A stretch of DNA of 64,000 nucleotides from Ceratothoa steindachneri. Its lineage: Eukaryota > Arthropoda > Malacostraca > Isopoda > Cymothoidae. Positions within the stretch are counted from its first letter, which is position 1, and every line of letters begins with the position of its first letter. The stretch covers positions 124,944,521 through 125,008,520 of the forward strand of contig OZ018321.1 of the NCBI GenBank assembly GCA_963969495.1, written 5' to 3'. Shown here piece by piece: positions 24,531-37,937 of this stretch. The notes under the pieces are model-generated. The model was not told the origin of the DNA. It saw only the letters and a program-made list of their open reading frames with translations, and made no database searches. The position numbers and the translations under genes are program-made.

Positions 24531-27500
24531 CTAGCGAATTAACGAATTATTACACCAATGCCTATATTTAACCACATCGGTGTATGGATCTTATTATTCA
24601 ATCCCGAATATATATATATATATAATCGCACGAAGTAGTTATCAAATTGGCCTGAAAAGAACTTGGTGTAATTATTAAAATTAAAAGAAATAGGCCAAGG
24701 TTTCTTGGCCAAAACATCTAGTTGTAGAGTTCGTGAATGAACAAGGGCTGAGTTCAAGACTTAATGAAACTATTGGTAGAGATTGTACCACCAATATCCA
24801 TTCACTTACGATGCTTTTTATTTTTTAGTGGGAAATTACAACTTAACGTGGGCTCCGATCGATGGGTATCCACAGCTCTTGGCAGGCTCCCTGAGGTTGA
24901 GCAGCCCGTAACTCTCTAGGAATTAATACTCGTAAGTACAACCGATCAGGTTTAACTTCGCTAAAATCCGAAGAGAAGATAAATTGTGAAAGGTGAATCA
25001 TTATTATATAAATATTGCACCCCCTTTGTTAGAATATAAAGTCTAAAACTTTCTTTAAGAGATGAAAAAAAATTAAGGACAACTTTTCAGATTAAAAGAC
25101 CAGAAGTTCCCAATCATCCAAATATTAAGTAAAACTACTAAACAGTCCAAATGATAACAGGCTGTCTAGCAGTAACTTACACTGTTTCTGTCATTTAATA
25201 GAGTGAATCAGTTACAAGGACTGCATTCCTGAAAGGCTGTGGAATTGAAAAAAAGGCAGTGCATTTTTATGCTGATTGGTCACATCTTCCATTTTCTTAC
25301 ACGAAAGCAAATCACCGCATACTGTTATGAATTGTCTCTGTGGAATAGAATTCTTTGTGAACTTGAAATTTGCTTTAATTTAAAAGTTAATCAAATTACT
25401 TGCAATTTTAATTTTATATATTCTTTACACTGGCCTAAAATACATACGAATGTATTTTAAAAGTTATCTAAGATGATATTTAATTATTTTTCGAAGAATT
25501 TCTCGCCATAATATTCTTGTTTCTCATAATTTAACTTAAACTTTATAGTATTTCAGATAAAATAAAATACTTAGCAGATGAATATATGTAGTCTAATATT
25601 TTTTCTGGAAAATACTTGGTGAAGTTTAGTGGGGAATATATAACTAACTATTAATATCTATTCATATTAGCAGTGGTCAATGGAAGAAACGGAAAATTTG
25701 GCAAAAATTCTTCAGGGGATCAAAACTCAGGACAGTTAAGCGTACTCGTCTCTAGTAAACAAATAAATGCATGCGTGCAGGTACAATTTTACCGATCTTC
25801 TCTACATTTCTACTTCCGATCGCAGAATTGACTATCACCTTTGAAAAACAAACTCACATTTCTGCTGCTTTATCCTCGGTTTCTGGGCTAAAGTTTAATG
25901 GTATAGGGTTCACAGTTGATCAAAATTTAACTGCATCGAATTTGTTAATTTGTGGATAGAGTCTAGTGTGTGGATGCTGCTGTTTGCTACAACGACATGT
26001 GGTTTGGACAAACCGTCAAACTGTTAGAATACACTGCGATTGTAATGTTGGAATTGAAGGTAGGGTAGATGTGTGCGCTCTAATATGTTGCCAAAATTCC
26101 TTCGACCAGAAGTTCATGTTTGACCCCAACCACTCTTGCACCGCCTTGGCCGTGTGGACCACGACACCGTCCTGCTAAAAGAATTATTCCGCTTCTTTGT
26201 GACCTTTCTCACCCAGGGCAGAACTTTCGTGGCCAAGATGTCTCTGTAATTGGTCAAGGTGAGCCTATAACCGGCCGCAACCTCAGCAACAGCATCTTGT
26301 CACTATTCGAAGCCACTACGCCGAGCATCATTGAGGAGGCCGGGTGCTTGGTTGTGAATGAGTAGCAGAGCTCAGAGACGTCACGGCCAAAGCTTACCAT
26401 GCGGGCATTTTGCTTATTAATGAATCTTTAATTTATTGAGAAGGCAACGACAGCTATCCTCTCGTTGTTCGCGCATATGATCGGTGAGCAGAAGCCTTTG
26501 CACGCACATCAAGCTCTTGAAGCTCTTCTCCGGGACGGTCCTGGTCACTGATATGTTCTTTTTCTTTACAAGCGCAATCATTTTGAGCGTCTGAGGACTT
26601 TTTAAAGAATTTCTACCGAACGGTTGAAACCTGAGGCCTCCCTAACGAGGTCGATCTTTGAGGTCTTTTTCCTTCTTGAGCCTTTCCGCGACACTGTGAA
26701 CGGCCATCCGGGAGACGGTGAGCCCTTTGGCAGATGTCAGACTTCTTGGGGTCTGCGTGCAGGAAAAGAGATATCTAGATTCTTTACACTTCCATTTCGT
26801 CACACCTGCAAACAATGGTAAAGACCTTTTAATGCCACATGCTGGAAAAGTATAACTTTAAGATTGGTTGATAAAATTTCCCAGGCCCCATCAGAGTTCA
26901 TGTCAACCCACTGATAGGGTTTCCCTAGTTTGCACTTAGGCCCGGAGGGTGTGCGATCTCTCTAGGTATCAAGTGTAACATAATACACACGGTACCCCCA
27001 TAGGAGGTGATGTGAGCTATTCTTTGCAAAGGAAATCGCCATTGTATGCGAGATGCGACTGAAAGATCGTGAGGCAGCCATGGCGCGTTACTCAAGTCTA
27101 GTATCCAAGGCTCGAATATAAAGTGCTTTTTGAATATCAGAGCGAATAAAGGATTCCAAAGAGAATCAGAGTGGTGAGATGAAAATAACATCGATCATTT
27201 AGACTTTAGCCAAGGGATTCACCAGATTTGAACCCACTAGAGAATTTATTGGTGATGATAAAACTTGCAGTTGATAAACACGAGCTATCCGATGTGAGTA
27301 TTTGCTGGTGTATTTTGAAACATAATGAAGCAAAATCAGTTAAGATATCATCATGACTTTGATATCTAGCATTTCAAAATAAATTAAGGCAGACCTGAAG
27401 AACAATGGGACAGCATTAAAAATATTGACTGCACGCATTAATTGACTGTATTTATTAATAAAATGTGTTAGGGCTCTAAATCCTCTGATATTTCCCCTTT

Positions 27501-29804
27501 AAATTATGAAACAAACGTACCAAAACAAAATGCAACGTTTGATTCTTTCTATTAATTTTCTCATATTAAAATATATCCCAGTCATAAATCCCTTGAACAG
27601 TACTATATTGAAATAAGAGAGAATGTAAAAGAAAATAAACTGAAAACATAAAAATAACTGATGTCAATAAATAAATACTTGAAAAGAATCTTTCGCGGAA
27701 CAAGAAAATTAAAACATTGGGAAAATTTAGTTTATCGTTTAATTGGATCTTTATTACGAGCATAGACTAAAAACCATAAACTTATCTTAATAGGGTAATG
27801 AAAGTTGCAGTAAGGTTTTTACATTTAGTTAGTACTTTGAGAAACTATCCACATAATTACGATAAAACCCGGCCCCATTCATAATTTTTCAATCAACAAC
27901 TTTGCTAACAAGTTTGTCCTAATTTTGTAAAGTTCCATGGATTACTAAACTCAATTAGATTATATTCATCAGGACACTCACTAAAAAGATGGTCCCCATC
28001 ATTCTTTAACAGCATTAAAAAACTCTTGCTATATTTTTCTTGATTACCCGCAATTTCAATCGCTATGAATTAAGCTGCGACTTAAATGTTGTTTTTTTTT
28101 ATATGGCTAAATAACAAGCTAATTAAGCTTCAATCAATGCCATTTTAAAGGAATTAGGAGCAGCCTTTAATTCTTGAGATAAATGAGATTAATTAATGTT
28201 AAATGAGGCAGTTAGGAAAAGCTAAAATTAGGAGAATTAAGACACGTGTTTAAAGTTAATAAAGGTCTTGCCATTAATAAACACACTTTTGAGAGAAAAC
28301 CGAAGAAAAATAGGATATAAATATATATAGGATTAGCCTTAATATTTTGGATCTATGAAAATGCCGATTTTAAATAAAAAATATTAATTAACTGACTAAA
28401 ATCTACCGCTAATAAGTTGTGTTGATACGTTGTTAAAAGGCAACTATTTAGCAAAAACTAAAGATTGGTTTGACCTAAATTATTATCCTTGATAGAAGCT
28501 TAAACATGCCTTACCGTGCCAATAATCAAAGTTGGTTCAATTATTTGATTCATTCAAATAAAAAACAATCTTAATAACTCATTCTATGATTTATTCAATG
28601 TACACGATTTTCCAAGCCATGTGAGCTGTTGAACTCCATTTTGGCAATTTATGTCCTTAACGATTGAGTGATAGTAGTTGTGGCCTAGTCTTTCTGAAAT
28701 ATCCTAGGTCTGTTACATTAGTTAAGGTTTCAAATGGCTTTCTATTATATCTATATACTTAACTTGGTTCAAATTAACCTAAAAAATTTGCCTAATTGTT
28801 GCGTACACGGAAATAACTCCCCCATGCAATGATTTTCTTAGAAATTCATTTGCCCTATTTTTCTCAGACATTCAGGAACAAATTCCTCTTTCTACCACTT
28901 CATACATTTCTTAAGGTTAAAAAGCATTGCACTAATTTATTCGTCCTAAAAGAATCCCTGCAGCCTTAAAATACAGCACCTAGTAAGCAAAGGTTTAAAG
29001 TTAAGTAATAGAGGAGGTATAAAAAATGAATATCTATTTCTTTAGTTTCCGCCAGTTGCCTTTGTTTAAACGTCCACACAAGGTGCTTATTTGTCTAGTT
29101 ATAATGTTTTGGTATCATGTTCCCCATAAGCCGAGGGTTCTTTTTTGGAGGCTAGCCATTCAATCCACTTTCCAAATGCCTACAATTCAATGTTCTTTGA
29201 CATAGCTGGATACTTTTAGGTACTAGAAGATTTTAAAAAATGCTTTCGAGAGGATATTTAGTTTTTATGTTCGATTTATCCTATTTTCCAACTGATCTAG
29301 GATTTGAGTTTATTTTTCAGCCACATACTCCAAACTTTTAAAGTCGAAGTTTGGGCGTGTTCGTTTTTTTTTCCTTAATAATATGTTTTTATATGAAATC
29401 ACAAGATTCTTCGATATCTCATTGTTTTTTAATTAGTCAGTCAAACGCGTATTTGACCAAACTCGTGAGAAAAAATTTAATTTCTTTACACATTTATTTT
29501 TCTGCAAGCAATGAAGTTCAAAAGAAAATTAGAGCAAGACTTGTAGAAGCAAATACCTGCAGAACAAATAAACACTAATGTAATAATAGAGTAAATTAAA
29601 ACAGGAAGCAACCACGGCCTTGTAAAACAAGAAAGCCTCTCCGTCAGAGAACAATGACTTGTACATATTACTACTGAATAACTTATTAATACAATGTAGC
29701 CGTATAACTAGTGTTGCTATATATTCTTTAAAATACCATCAAAATAGGTAAAAATTTCATAATAATAATGGTAGTACTATCATATATAAATATGTACTAA
29801 GGTA
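24531..29804. other. Spacer with a GC-richer middle
   Basis: Mostly AT-rich with no recognised gene. Between about 25960 and 27230 the composition is more balanced and short open frames occur on both strands, none with a motif I know. A B-box-like word (GGTTCAAATCTG) lies on the minus strand near 27220. From 27300 to 29800 I see only AT-rich DNA. Confidence 0.35.
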
Positions 29805-29935
29805 CAGAGAGAGAGAGATAGAGAAAAAGAGAGAGAGAGAGAGAAAGAGAGAGACAGGGACAAACAGAGAAGGCTAGAAATGGAGACAGATAGAGATAGA
29901 GACAGAGGGACAGATATACATAGAACGAGAGAGAT
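29805..29935. repeat. GA-rich microsatellite
   Basis: An imperfect (GA)n tract, with GATA- and GACA-type variants, runs along the plus strand up to the (TA)n tract. Confidence 0.9.
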
Positions 29936-29952
29936 ACTAAATTGGCCGCGCT

Positions 29953-29954
<2 letters not shown>

Positions 29955-30031
<77 letters not shown>

Positions 30032-30060
30032 GAGAGAGAGAGGCAGACAGACAGACAGAT
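29955..30060. repeat. (TA)n tract followed by (AG)n and (ACAG)n
   Basis: About 75 bases of TA repeat (29955-30029) pass straight into AGAGAGAG and then CAGACAGACAG. With the preceding GA tract this forms a compound microsatellite of about 250 bases. Confidence 0.95.
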
Positions 30061-33000
30061 ACGGGCAGACAGAGTAGAGTCTCCGGGGCTAGAATTTTCA
30101 AGTGCTTCTTGAAAGTGGAATGGATGGCCCTAAATGGAGAATTCCTGAAAAACTCGAATCTGACACTATCCACTAGTGTGTCCTTTAATCTATTCAGGAG
30201 ATCCTCGGGAGGATGATGAGATAGCACAGTGAAACAAGACAAATGTTCAATGTTGCGAGCCGTCGAAAGGGGTAAATATTTCCAAAATGGCAACTGAGAG
30301 GGGTTGGGCGCCTGGGCTTTTAAAAAAGGATCAAATTTTATCACTTAAACCGTGCAGCAGTGCCCGCACCAGCAAGTTGAGTTTTAAGGTGTCATTTGTT
30401 ACTCTAACCAAGGAGAAGGGTACTTCGATTTAGGTAAACTACGAGTGCAGCGCGACAGTATGAAACTTGGGAAAGGAAATATCATAGATTGTATTAACTG
30501 TGATATGCGTATTGTCGTAGACTATAGTTGTTACGATATATCTTAGTAGAGTTTTAGTTCCCAAAATTTGCTGCTTAAGGGAGGTCGATGTGAATCAAAG
30601 TGCCAAGACGTTATAGTTGAAGGAGGCAACCTCTTTTGCAGCGTAAGCTGATTTGCAATATCTTTGTGGCAGTAACTCCCTTTCCACTCTCTATTTTTCC
30701 TTTTGGCGCAATTGTTTTAAAGATTCTCGGCTTATAAAATCAACGGTTCTTTCCCTTTTCTAAAGAGATCGATAGAAATTAATAACATAAAACAAGTTTT
30801 TAATAAAAAATGATGAATAAAATCAATTCATAAATAAGTTTACAATTTTGAAGTGACAATTCCACCAGTTTATGAATGTTGAGAATTCTAATAGGGGCAC
30901 ATTGATAGTGAAGCCCGAGGGAATTTTATGGCTAAAACCTGATTAAACTCTGTTGGAATTCTGTTTATACTTTGTAATGATTATACGCGTATATATTTTA
31001 ACATTATAATATCGAACACTTAGTAATGCATGAATGAAAATAAGTATAATATAAATGTTAAGTTTGTCATATATATCGACACCAGGAATCTGAGTTAAAA
31101 TTACTCCATTAGACTGCTGGGTGTGACTTAGTACCGTCACGATATGAGAGAAATAACTGTTGTAGTTGAGTTTCCGACGAAATGTTTTTGTGTGCCTACT
31201 TTTCGGACAGAGAAAAATCGCAACAGATCTACAGATATAACACAAATTGTGAAGCCTTGTGATTAAGGATAACATGAAGAGGCTAAAAAAAAATCGGAAA
31301 TGAAGAATAAAACAAGGCCATTGTTAAACCTACTCCACAGCTTAAGAGGTTTAAAGAAGAAAAGCAAAAGTAAAATATATATGGCACTACGAATGAATCC
31401 TCTCCTCTACCCTCCCAATCCAATCAAAAGAGAGTTAAAATCTAAAAATCCTGGAACTCCAGAAAATTCAGAATTATGTTCTCTACCTAATTTCTAACAT
31501 TCGAAAGGGAGAGTCGAAAAATCAGCAAAATCTGCACCCAGAAGCAGGAATAGGAGCTCCCAATATCAACACCAAGAAAAGAGCGGAGAAAATAGGGAAG
31601 AAATAGAAGAACTTTTCTAACATTTGTAGAGCACATGAACATCATAGCAGGAAACGCCTTTAATACTCGATCTTTCAGCGGAAGTCATCAACTGAGAATC
31701 GAGAAAGAACCAAGTTTACTTAGGTTTAAATCTGCAAATAAAACGAAAGAAATATATTGGGAGCATTAACAACAGAACCAATTAAGTCAACAAAACAGGA
31801 AAACCGAATTAGACAACCGAATTTTATTTAAAAAAAATACCAAAGTAATGAATAACCGATTAAGAGAAACGATAACCAAAAAAACTCAAAGTAAATGGAA
31901 AAATCAAACAAACCAAACTGAAGTGAAAAACAGATGTGGAGTGAAAAGTGATAAACAAAAGTGAGGTAATATACTCTAATTGAAGTAATTGTAAGAGGAA
32001 AACTAAAATCAAAACAAATCAACTCTACAGAAAATGAAAACAAGATAAAAATGAAAAAGTAAATAAAGAACAAATAAAACCACACCAAACATCTAACATC
32101 ACATATACCACATTGAACACATCAATATCACATTGAACGCACGAATCAAAGGGAAACTTCAAAATGTAACCGAGGAAAAAGAAGTAGAAGAAGTGGAAGG
32201 AACTGAGCGATGAAGAAAATGTGCGATTTGGAATCCAGGATAAAATCAGTAAGTGTACACAATAGAGTTCCATTCGATCAAATCTTTCCCCGATATGGAC
32301 AAGATCAAATTTAATCAACACAAATCTGTTTCTTACTCTCTTTCTTATTTCAATTTTTTACTCCTTCACAAGTTCCCGCAACCCTTCCCTTCTTAAGTAT
32401 TCGTTTCAACCTTACTGTTGCAAAATTAGTCTTCTCGCCTCCTGATTCAAGAGGCAAGTGAAAAGGAAAGTTGCGAAAAATACGTCTCTGGTCCCGTACA
32501 GGAACGAGGTACGACATAAGGAGGAGGGGCCAACGTTGCAAAAGCCGCCAGTTAGGATCACTCTTATACCTCCTTCAGAATAGGCTTTGAGGGAAGGAGG
32601 ATTTTGGTCTAGTCCGCTGTGGAACCCGAAGTCAATATGTATCCATCATTAAGTCCTCCTTGTTTTTACACTCTGATTTGCAACCCATCCAGGTCCATAC
32701 ACATTCATTCAGAGCCGTAGTTCATAATGTCAGTCAGCGACAGGGGGGATGGGGTTCTCTCATGCACTTCAAAGTACTGGTATACTCAAATGGACACGCT
32801 ATGAGTAGTGAAATTACTTTATGTTTAAAACATTAACACGAACAACAATGCACAATAGCACCTTCAGAACATTGAAATTTCAAACACACTCGACACCCAT
32901 ATCACTACTAATATAAAGAGACACATTGGTATTGGTCAAACACTTATTTACAGGTCTTAAACTGACGTCTAACTATACCACGCATTTGCAAAAGCTGTCA

Positions 33001-33849
33001 TAGCAGAAAAATATCACCACCCAAGAACTATTAACCGAAATCAAAAATGAGTACCGCGTGGAGGATATCAAAGACCAATACTAGAAACGCACAAAATATT
33101 GGGCGGTCCTAACTCTCTCTGAGGATTCGCCCTCTAACACGTGCTGGCCTAAGGCATCAAGGTTCTCGGCACCCATACACACGCAACTACTTGAAATGGG
33201 AGAAAAGTAGGTCCACACCAGTATCTGCTTTGTTATAATAATGAGAAAAAGATCAACTCATGCAAAGGAGAGCTCTTCTGCCCTAAAGTCAGCCTAAAAG
33301 AAAACTTTTACACTTCGTTGACAAATAGTACCCTTGGCTGCATAAACTTCAAAGGTAACAACGTCGGTATGAGCTTGAAGTGTAAATACATCATGAAGAA
33401 GGACTCGGGCGTCATCTTGGAGTTAAGGAGGCCCCAACCTACCACATTGACACACGCGAATGCATCTACACCCAAACAGCCACCAACCAACACCTCATAG
33501 ACCCCGAAAACACAACCTCCTATCGTGTTTCACAGTTATAAAAGACATGTCAGGAGGGGAGGAGACCCCTGCTTATACCCCGATGTCATACACCTGCTAT
33601 ATGCAGAAAATGGAATAGGGCAAATAGCCTTTCCAGAGGTGTTCGCACTAATACTATTACATCAAAATAATCGACCAGCACTTCTCCTTTCACCATGGTG
33701 CGTTAACCGTGTCCTAGCTACTACATATTTCTCTAGTAGTCCTTACTCCTCCACCACTCACATGTGTCTTTTCCCTGTCTCTTCCGTCCATTTGGCCCTA
33801 CCTAGACTCCGGCGCATCCATGCTCCTCTGTCTCCATCCTCCTCTCATT
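30061..33849. other. Spacer, no gene recognised
   Basis: An open frame on the minus strand at 29937-30344 runs out of the microsatellite and has no motif. From 31300 to 32250 the plus strand is A-rich and its translations are lysine/asparagine-rich without known domains. From 32700 to 33850 the sequence is C/A-rich and could be an upstream part of the LINE that follows, but I found no endonuclease motif to support this. Confidence 0.35.
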
Positions 33850-34015
33850 AGACCCTCCCCTCTTTCCACTGTCCCCACTCCTCCTTCTAATGTCTCCACC
33901 CTTTCCTACACTGTCTCCACCCCCCTTCCACTCTCTATACCCCCTTCTACTGTTTACAACTCCTCTTCTACTGTCACTATCCTTCCTTCCACCGCCTCCC
34001 CCATCTTCCACTGCT
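33850..34015 (+). repeat. ~21-bp minisatellite coding heptads
   Basis: The pyrimidine-rich tract consists of about eight imperfect units of about 21 bases, built around CTACTGTCTCCACCCCTCC-like words. In frame 1 they translate as a seven-residue repeat close to STVSTPP (for example STVPTPP, NVSTLSY, TVSTPLP). The same frame runs on to a stop at 34065, after which LINE-like sequence in the same frame begins. It may therefore be an unstable linker in the LINE protein. Whether it was ever translated is unknown. Confidence 0.5.
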
Positions 34016-34065
34016 CCACTGACTCACGTTCACGTCCCTTTGGCCACTACTTCTCAACACACTAA

Positions 34066-35740
34066 AACACACCTCACCCCACCAATACGCGTAAAGGAAA
34101 TCAAATCGCCCATCCCCTCTCACTCTTTCGGCACAATTACAAGAGATTAAGGAGAGTAAAGCGCATCGCGGATGAAAACCGCTGCACTCACCCCTACTTC
34201 TTCTGGCAACGCGTAAAGAGGATGTTAGGCACGGACCCACAAACGCAGTTAGCTTACTAAATAATTAACGCGCATCCATCGATATTAACGACATTCCAGA
34301 CGCATTAAGGTCGCACTGGGAGATGATGCAAACATATAAGACACCCAAAACACAGTCGTAAGTGAACTTCTAGGAAGTCTGGGAAGGCTGTGAGCTCGTC
34401 ACTGGTGAGTTTGGGCCCGAACACCCGATACGAATAGAGGTGCACGATAACTCTACCGCATTAGACACAAAAACAACCGACGAAGAAACAAAACACTATA
34501 TCAAAAGTACACCAAAATACGCCCGCGGCCCTCTTGGTCTCACAGCCACATAAATACATCACTTTCCAGAAAGAATTTTCTCTACACTAAATACCTATCC
34601 AACGCCTCATTCGTCTCTAGATATTTCCATCAACTATTTAAACATCACAACATATTACTACCCCAAAAGACAAGAACTCAACACTTTCAAACAAAAATAT
34701 GCCTTTTGCACTATTAGAGCACATAGGAAAAATACTAGAGTATGTTCAATAGCCGTCTCCGTAACTTTCTGAAGGAGTGTTGCTAGTTCTCCCCCTAACA
34801 ATATGGTTTGAGTAGAGGCCAGTACACTCAAGCGGTTGATACCATCGTTTACAAATTATACAAAAGGCTCGACAACCGCGTCAAAATATACTCTCTCTAA
34901 GCAAGGCCGTGGCGAAGGCCTTCGATAAGGTCTAGCATGATGTACTTCGATATTAACTCTAGACAACGACACGTAGCTGCCTTTATTCATCAAAAAACCT
35001 CTTTCTCACTACCTAAAAGACCGGAACTGACACATAAATTACAAAAACAAAATATCACAGCCATTCAAATTACGCGCAGGCGTATCTGAAGGTAGTGTAA
35101 TGGTACATGCTCTTCATAATGTACACCAACGACACCCCACGTCGACCTGTAAACTACAACAGCACTGTCCTACGATAACGACGAGACTATTGTTGTCTCC
35201 AGCCAGGGCCAAAACAGAATCGTCCGCAGTGCACAGATGGTAGTAAACGAGAAAAACATGAGGACAAGTCGCTCATTGCCAGACATCGTCTGAAGACAGG
35301 GAAAATACTCTATATCGCACGAGATCACTACATGCACACCATTCAAATATAAACACACACACCAAACCATAACTACCCAGCCCCTACAAGACCCATAAAA
35401 AATAACACGAATATACTCGGTGCCACATTTGAAAAATTCCTACGCTTCCACATACACAAAAACATCTACAACCACGAGCTAAAAGCAGAAAAAATGCTGC
35501 TCAGGTTTTACTATGTCAGCCGCAAACTAAAATTATACTTATACAAAAAAAAAACTAATTCGTCCACTTCTTATCTACACTTTAATCATACTGACAGCCG
35601 CAAGTCACAAGAGGGAAAATAAAGCACAGCGCTTCAGAAATATGCTCTGAAACGCGCATTTAGGTCTTATCGTTACACATTCAAGTCTACACTATATGGG
35701 AAGAGTAACCTCACATCACTCAACACATGTGCCCATAACC
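34066..35740 (+). mobile_element. Decayed LINE remnant
   Basis: Several frames keep non-LTR retrotransposon motifs in order. HNYKRLRRVKRIADENRC (about 34132) resembles the basic region before the RT. TIVYKLYKRLDNRVKIYSL is followed by a shifted KAFDKV (about 34917). Then come an EGSVM-like equivalent of PQGSVLSP (about 35090) and SYDNDETIVVSS (about 35170) in place of the YADD catalytic box. AEKMLLRFYYVSRKLKLYL matches the connector after the thumb. Many stops and frame changes make it inactive. The clade is uncertain. Mariner copy C lies about 120 bases downstream. Confidence 0.6.
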
Positions 35741-35863
35741 TCATGACATGTTAGCTGTGGAAACTGGCTAGGAACCTAACACACAACTGAATATATACCA
35801 GACCAAGGGCTGCGATTATTTTAAGATACCCAGCGGCCAGAGAGTACCTACAACCAATAGCTA

Positions 35864-36765
35864 CGAGGGGCGGTCAATAGGTTTTGCAATTAGGATATAA
35901 GGAAACAAAATATGAGGAAAAGTGTTTTATTATTTTTCAATATAACTACCCTTGACTTCAATCCACTTGCGCCACTTGTCCCTGAGGCTTCGAATTCCCG
36001 ACTGCTGATCAATCCACTCCTGGACGGCGAGCTCGACATCTTCATCGTCCACAAACCGGCGTCCACGCAGTGCAGCCTTGAGCTGGCGGAATAAAAAGTA
36101 GTCGCTAGGGGCCAGATCTGGACTGCAGAAGGGGATGGTTGAGCTCCTCGAATCCGCACTCGCACAAGGCAGCTTGTGCAACTCTGGCCTTGTGGACTTT
36201 GACGACGTTGAAGTCAACCATGGGGCGTGAGTTTTCTAGGGACCCAACGGGCGAGACTTTGGTCATCGCCAAATTGTCTTGGATGATGTTGATAACACTT
36301 CCATGTGATATTCCAAGTTTTTGCTCGATTTCGTCGAACTTCACCCGTCGAATTTCGAGGATCATCCTCTCCACACGGGCCACATTGTCCTCGTTGGTCA
36401 CGTCTGACACGCGTCCTGGACGGGGGTCATCTTCAAGGGACTCACGACCATGGCGGAACTCCCTATTCCAGCAAGCAATGGTTGCATAGGATGGGGCGAT
36501 GTCGGTGTACACTGCAACCATGCGTTCATGGATCTCTTTTGCATTGCTCAAAAATTTGATCACTGAGCGGTGCCCAACCTTCTCCATTGATGAAAAATTT
36601 GTCACTGACGATCTGCGATCAGTTACTGCTTCTTAAATAGACGTGGCAGGAGCGTGCGGCTGCAGGTCCTGACTTGTCATAACTTGTCCTAACACCCCCA
36701 CAAACAGCCATCCCCCTTCCTCTGTTTTGCCCTACCGATTCGCAAAACTTTTTTACCGCCCCTCG
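35864..36765 (-). mobile_element. Internally deleted mariner, copy C
   Basis: The best-preserved copy: 902 bases with matching inverted ends, CGAGGGGCGGTCAAT at the left and TTTACCGCCCCTCG at the right. It is flanked by TA duplicates at 35862-35863 and 36766-36767. It lies on the minus strand and shares leader, coding sequence and the internal deletion with copies A and B. Good ends and both target duplicates suggest it is the most recent insertion of the three. Confidence 0.9.
35930..36587 (-). pseudogene. Truncated mariner transposase, copy C
   Basis: From ATG 36587 the frame reads MEKVGHRSVIKFL, with a small deletion soon after. It has the second helix-turn-helix region (KLGISHGSVINII), then KVHKARVAQAAL past the deletion junction. 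It breaks near 36110 just after the LNHP motif. The third catalytic Asp block (LAPSDYFLF) and the tail to GSYIEK and a stop at 35930 lie in another frame. One base is missing in the segment before the junction (TCGCC, against TCTGCC in A and B), which puts the DNA-binding and C-terminal parts in one frame. TGDE and HDN regions are absent. Confidence 0.8.
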
Positions 36766-36767
36766 TA

Positions 36768-37639
36768 ATTATACCTGAGAATGTGCAGCATCAAGGAGAT
36801 CGCGTTTTTTCCCACCTGCCCCACTCGATCGTTTGTAAACAAATAATTTCTAAAAATTTATAAATATCGAGTCATTTGGAATCAGTTTAAGAAAATGCAT
36901 TTATTGTAAAATTTGCATCATGATCACCGAATGTACACCAAAACTGTCCCATCCTTATCTAAACTAACGTAAAAATTAATAATTTCTAAAAAACAACAAC
37001 AAAACGAAATACATATTTGGTATCTGCGTAAAATATGCACAAAAAGATCGGAGAACCTGCGCCAAAGCCGAAAGATCCAAAACGGAAAAGTCTACATTTA
37101 ATAAATTCGGCGAAATCACATCAATGAAGTTTCTTGATAAAAGAATCTTTTTTTAAATCCTTTCCTTATCGCTGCACCTGTGATGAAAGCAAATAAAATA
37201 AGGCTGTTTGACTAAACAAATTAATTGACCATGTTCCACATAAACTATAGTTAATTACTTAAATATCTTTCGGTTTCAAAAGTTAGTTCGAAACCTTAAA
37301 CAGTTTTTCACATTATACAGTTCATATATATGTGAAAACATGTATATGGTTATGAGTGGTAAAAAAGTTATGAATGTTTATTAAGGCAAACTGCTCAAAA
37401 TATTTATGTTTATATGCATATACTGTATATAATCAATTCTGCGCGCATTTTATTAAGCTTTTATTTCTCCTTTGGGATTTAAAGTTTAAATTAGATCCAA
37501 ATCACAGGGCAAAAAGGCACATGGTGGCAAATGCCTCTTCACGTTGGTTACCCTGGTTACTGCCAAGGGATTTTTTAAGAACGAGATTTTTTGAAGGTGT
37601 TTGAATAAGATTTTTTCTTTTAGTTCTGTTGTCACCTTA
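36768..37639. other. AT-rich spacer
   Basis: Nothing recognised. Confidence 0.4.
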
Positions 37640-37937
37640 AAAAAAGAAGAAGAAGAAGAAGAAGAAGAAGAAGAAGAAGAAGAAGAAGCAAAAGAATAAG
37701 AGAAAGAAGAAAAAAGAAGATGAAAAATAAGAAGAAAAAGAAGAAGAAGAAGAAGAAGAGGCAGAAGAAGAAGAAGAAGAAAAAGAAGAAAAAGAAGAAG
37801 AACAAGAACAAGAAGAAAAAAGAAGAAGAAAAAGAAGAATAAAAGAAAAAGAAGAATAAAAAGAAGAAGAAGCAGAAGAAAAAGAAAAAGAAGAAGAAAG
37901 AGAAGAAAAAGAAGAAGAAGAAGAAGAAGAAGAAGAA
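37640..37937. repeat. (GAA)n purine tract
   Basis: About 300 bases of imperfect AGA/GAA triplets on the plus strand, with AAAAG variants and occasional C. The apparent phenylalanine-rich protein on the other strand (37632-37949) is an artefact of the repeat. Such purine/pyrimidine mirror tracts can form triplex DNA; that is known of the sequence type and not shown here. Confidence 0.95.

Noticed and set aside
29937..30344. 135-codon frame on the minus strand
   Set aside because: Its C-terminus is microsatellite translation and the rest matches nothing I recognise.
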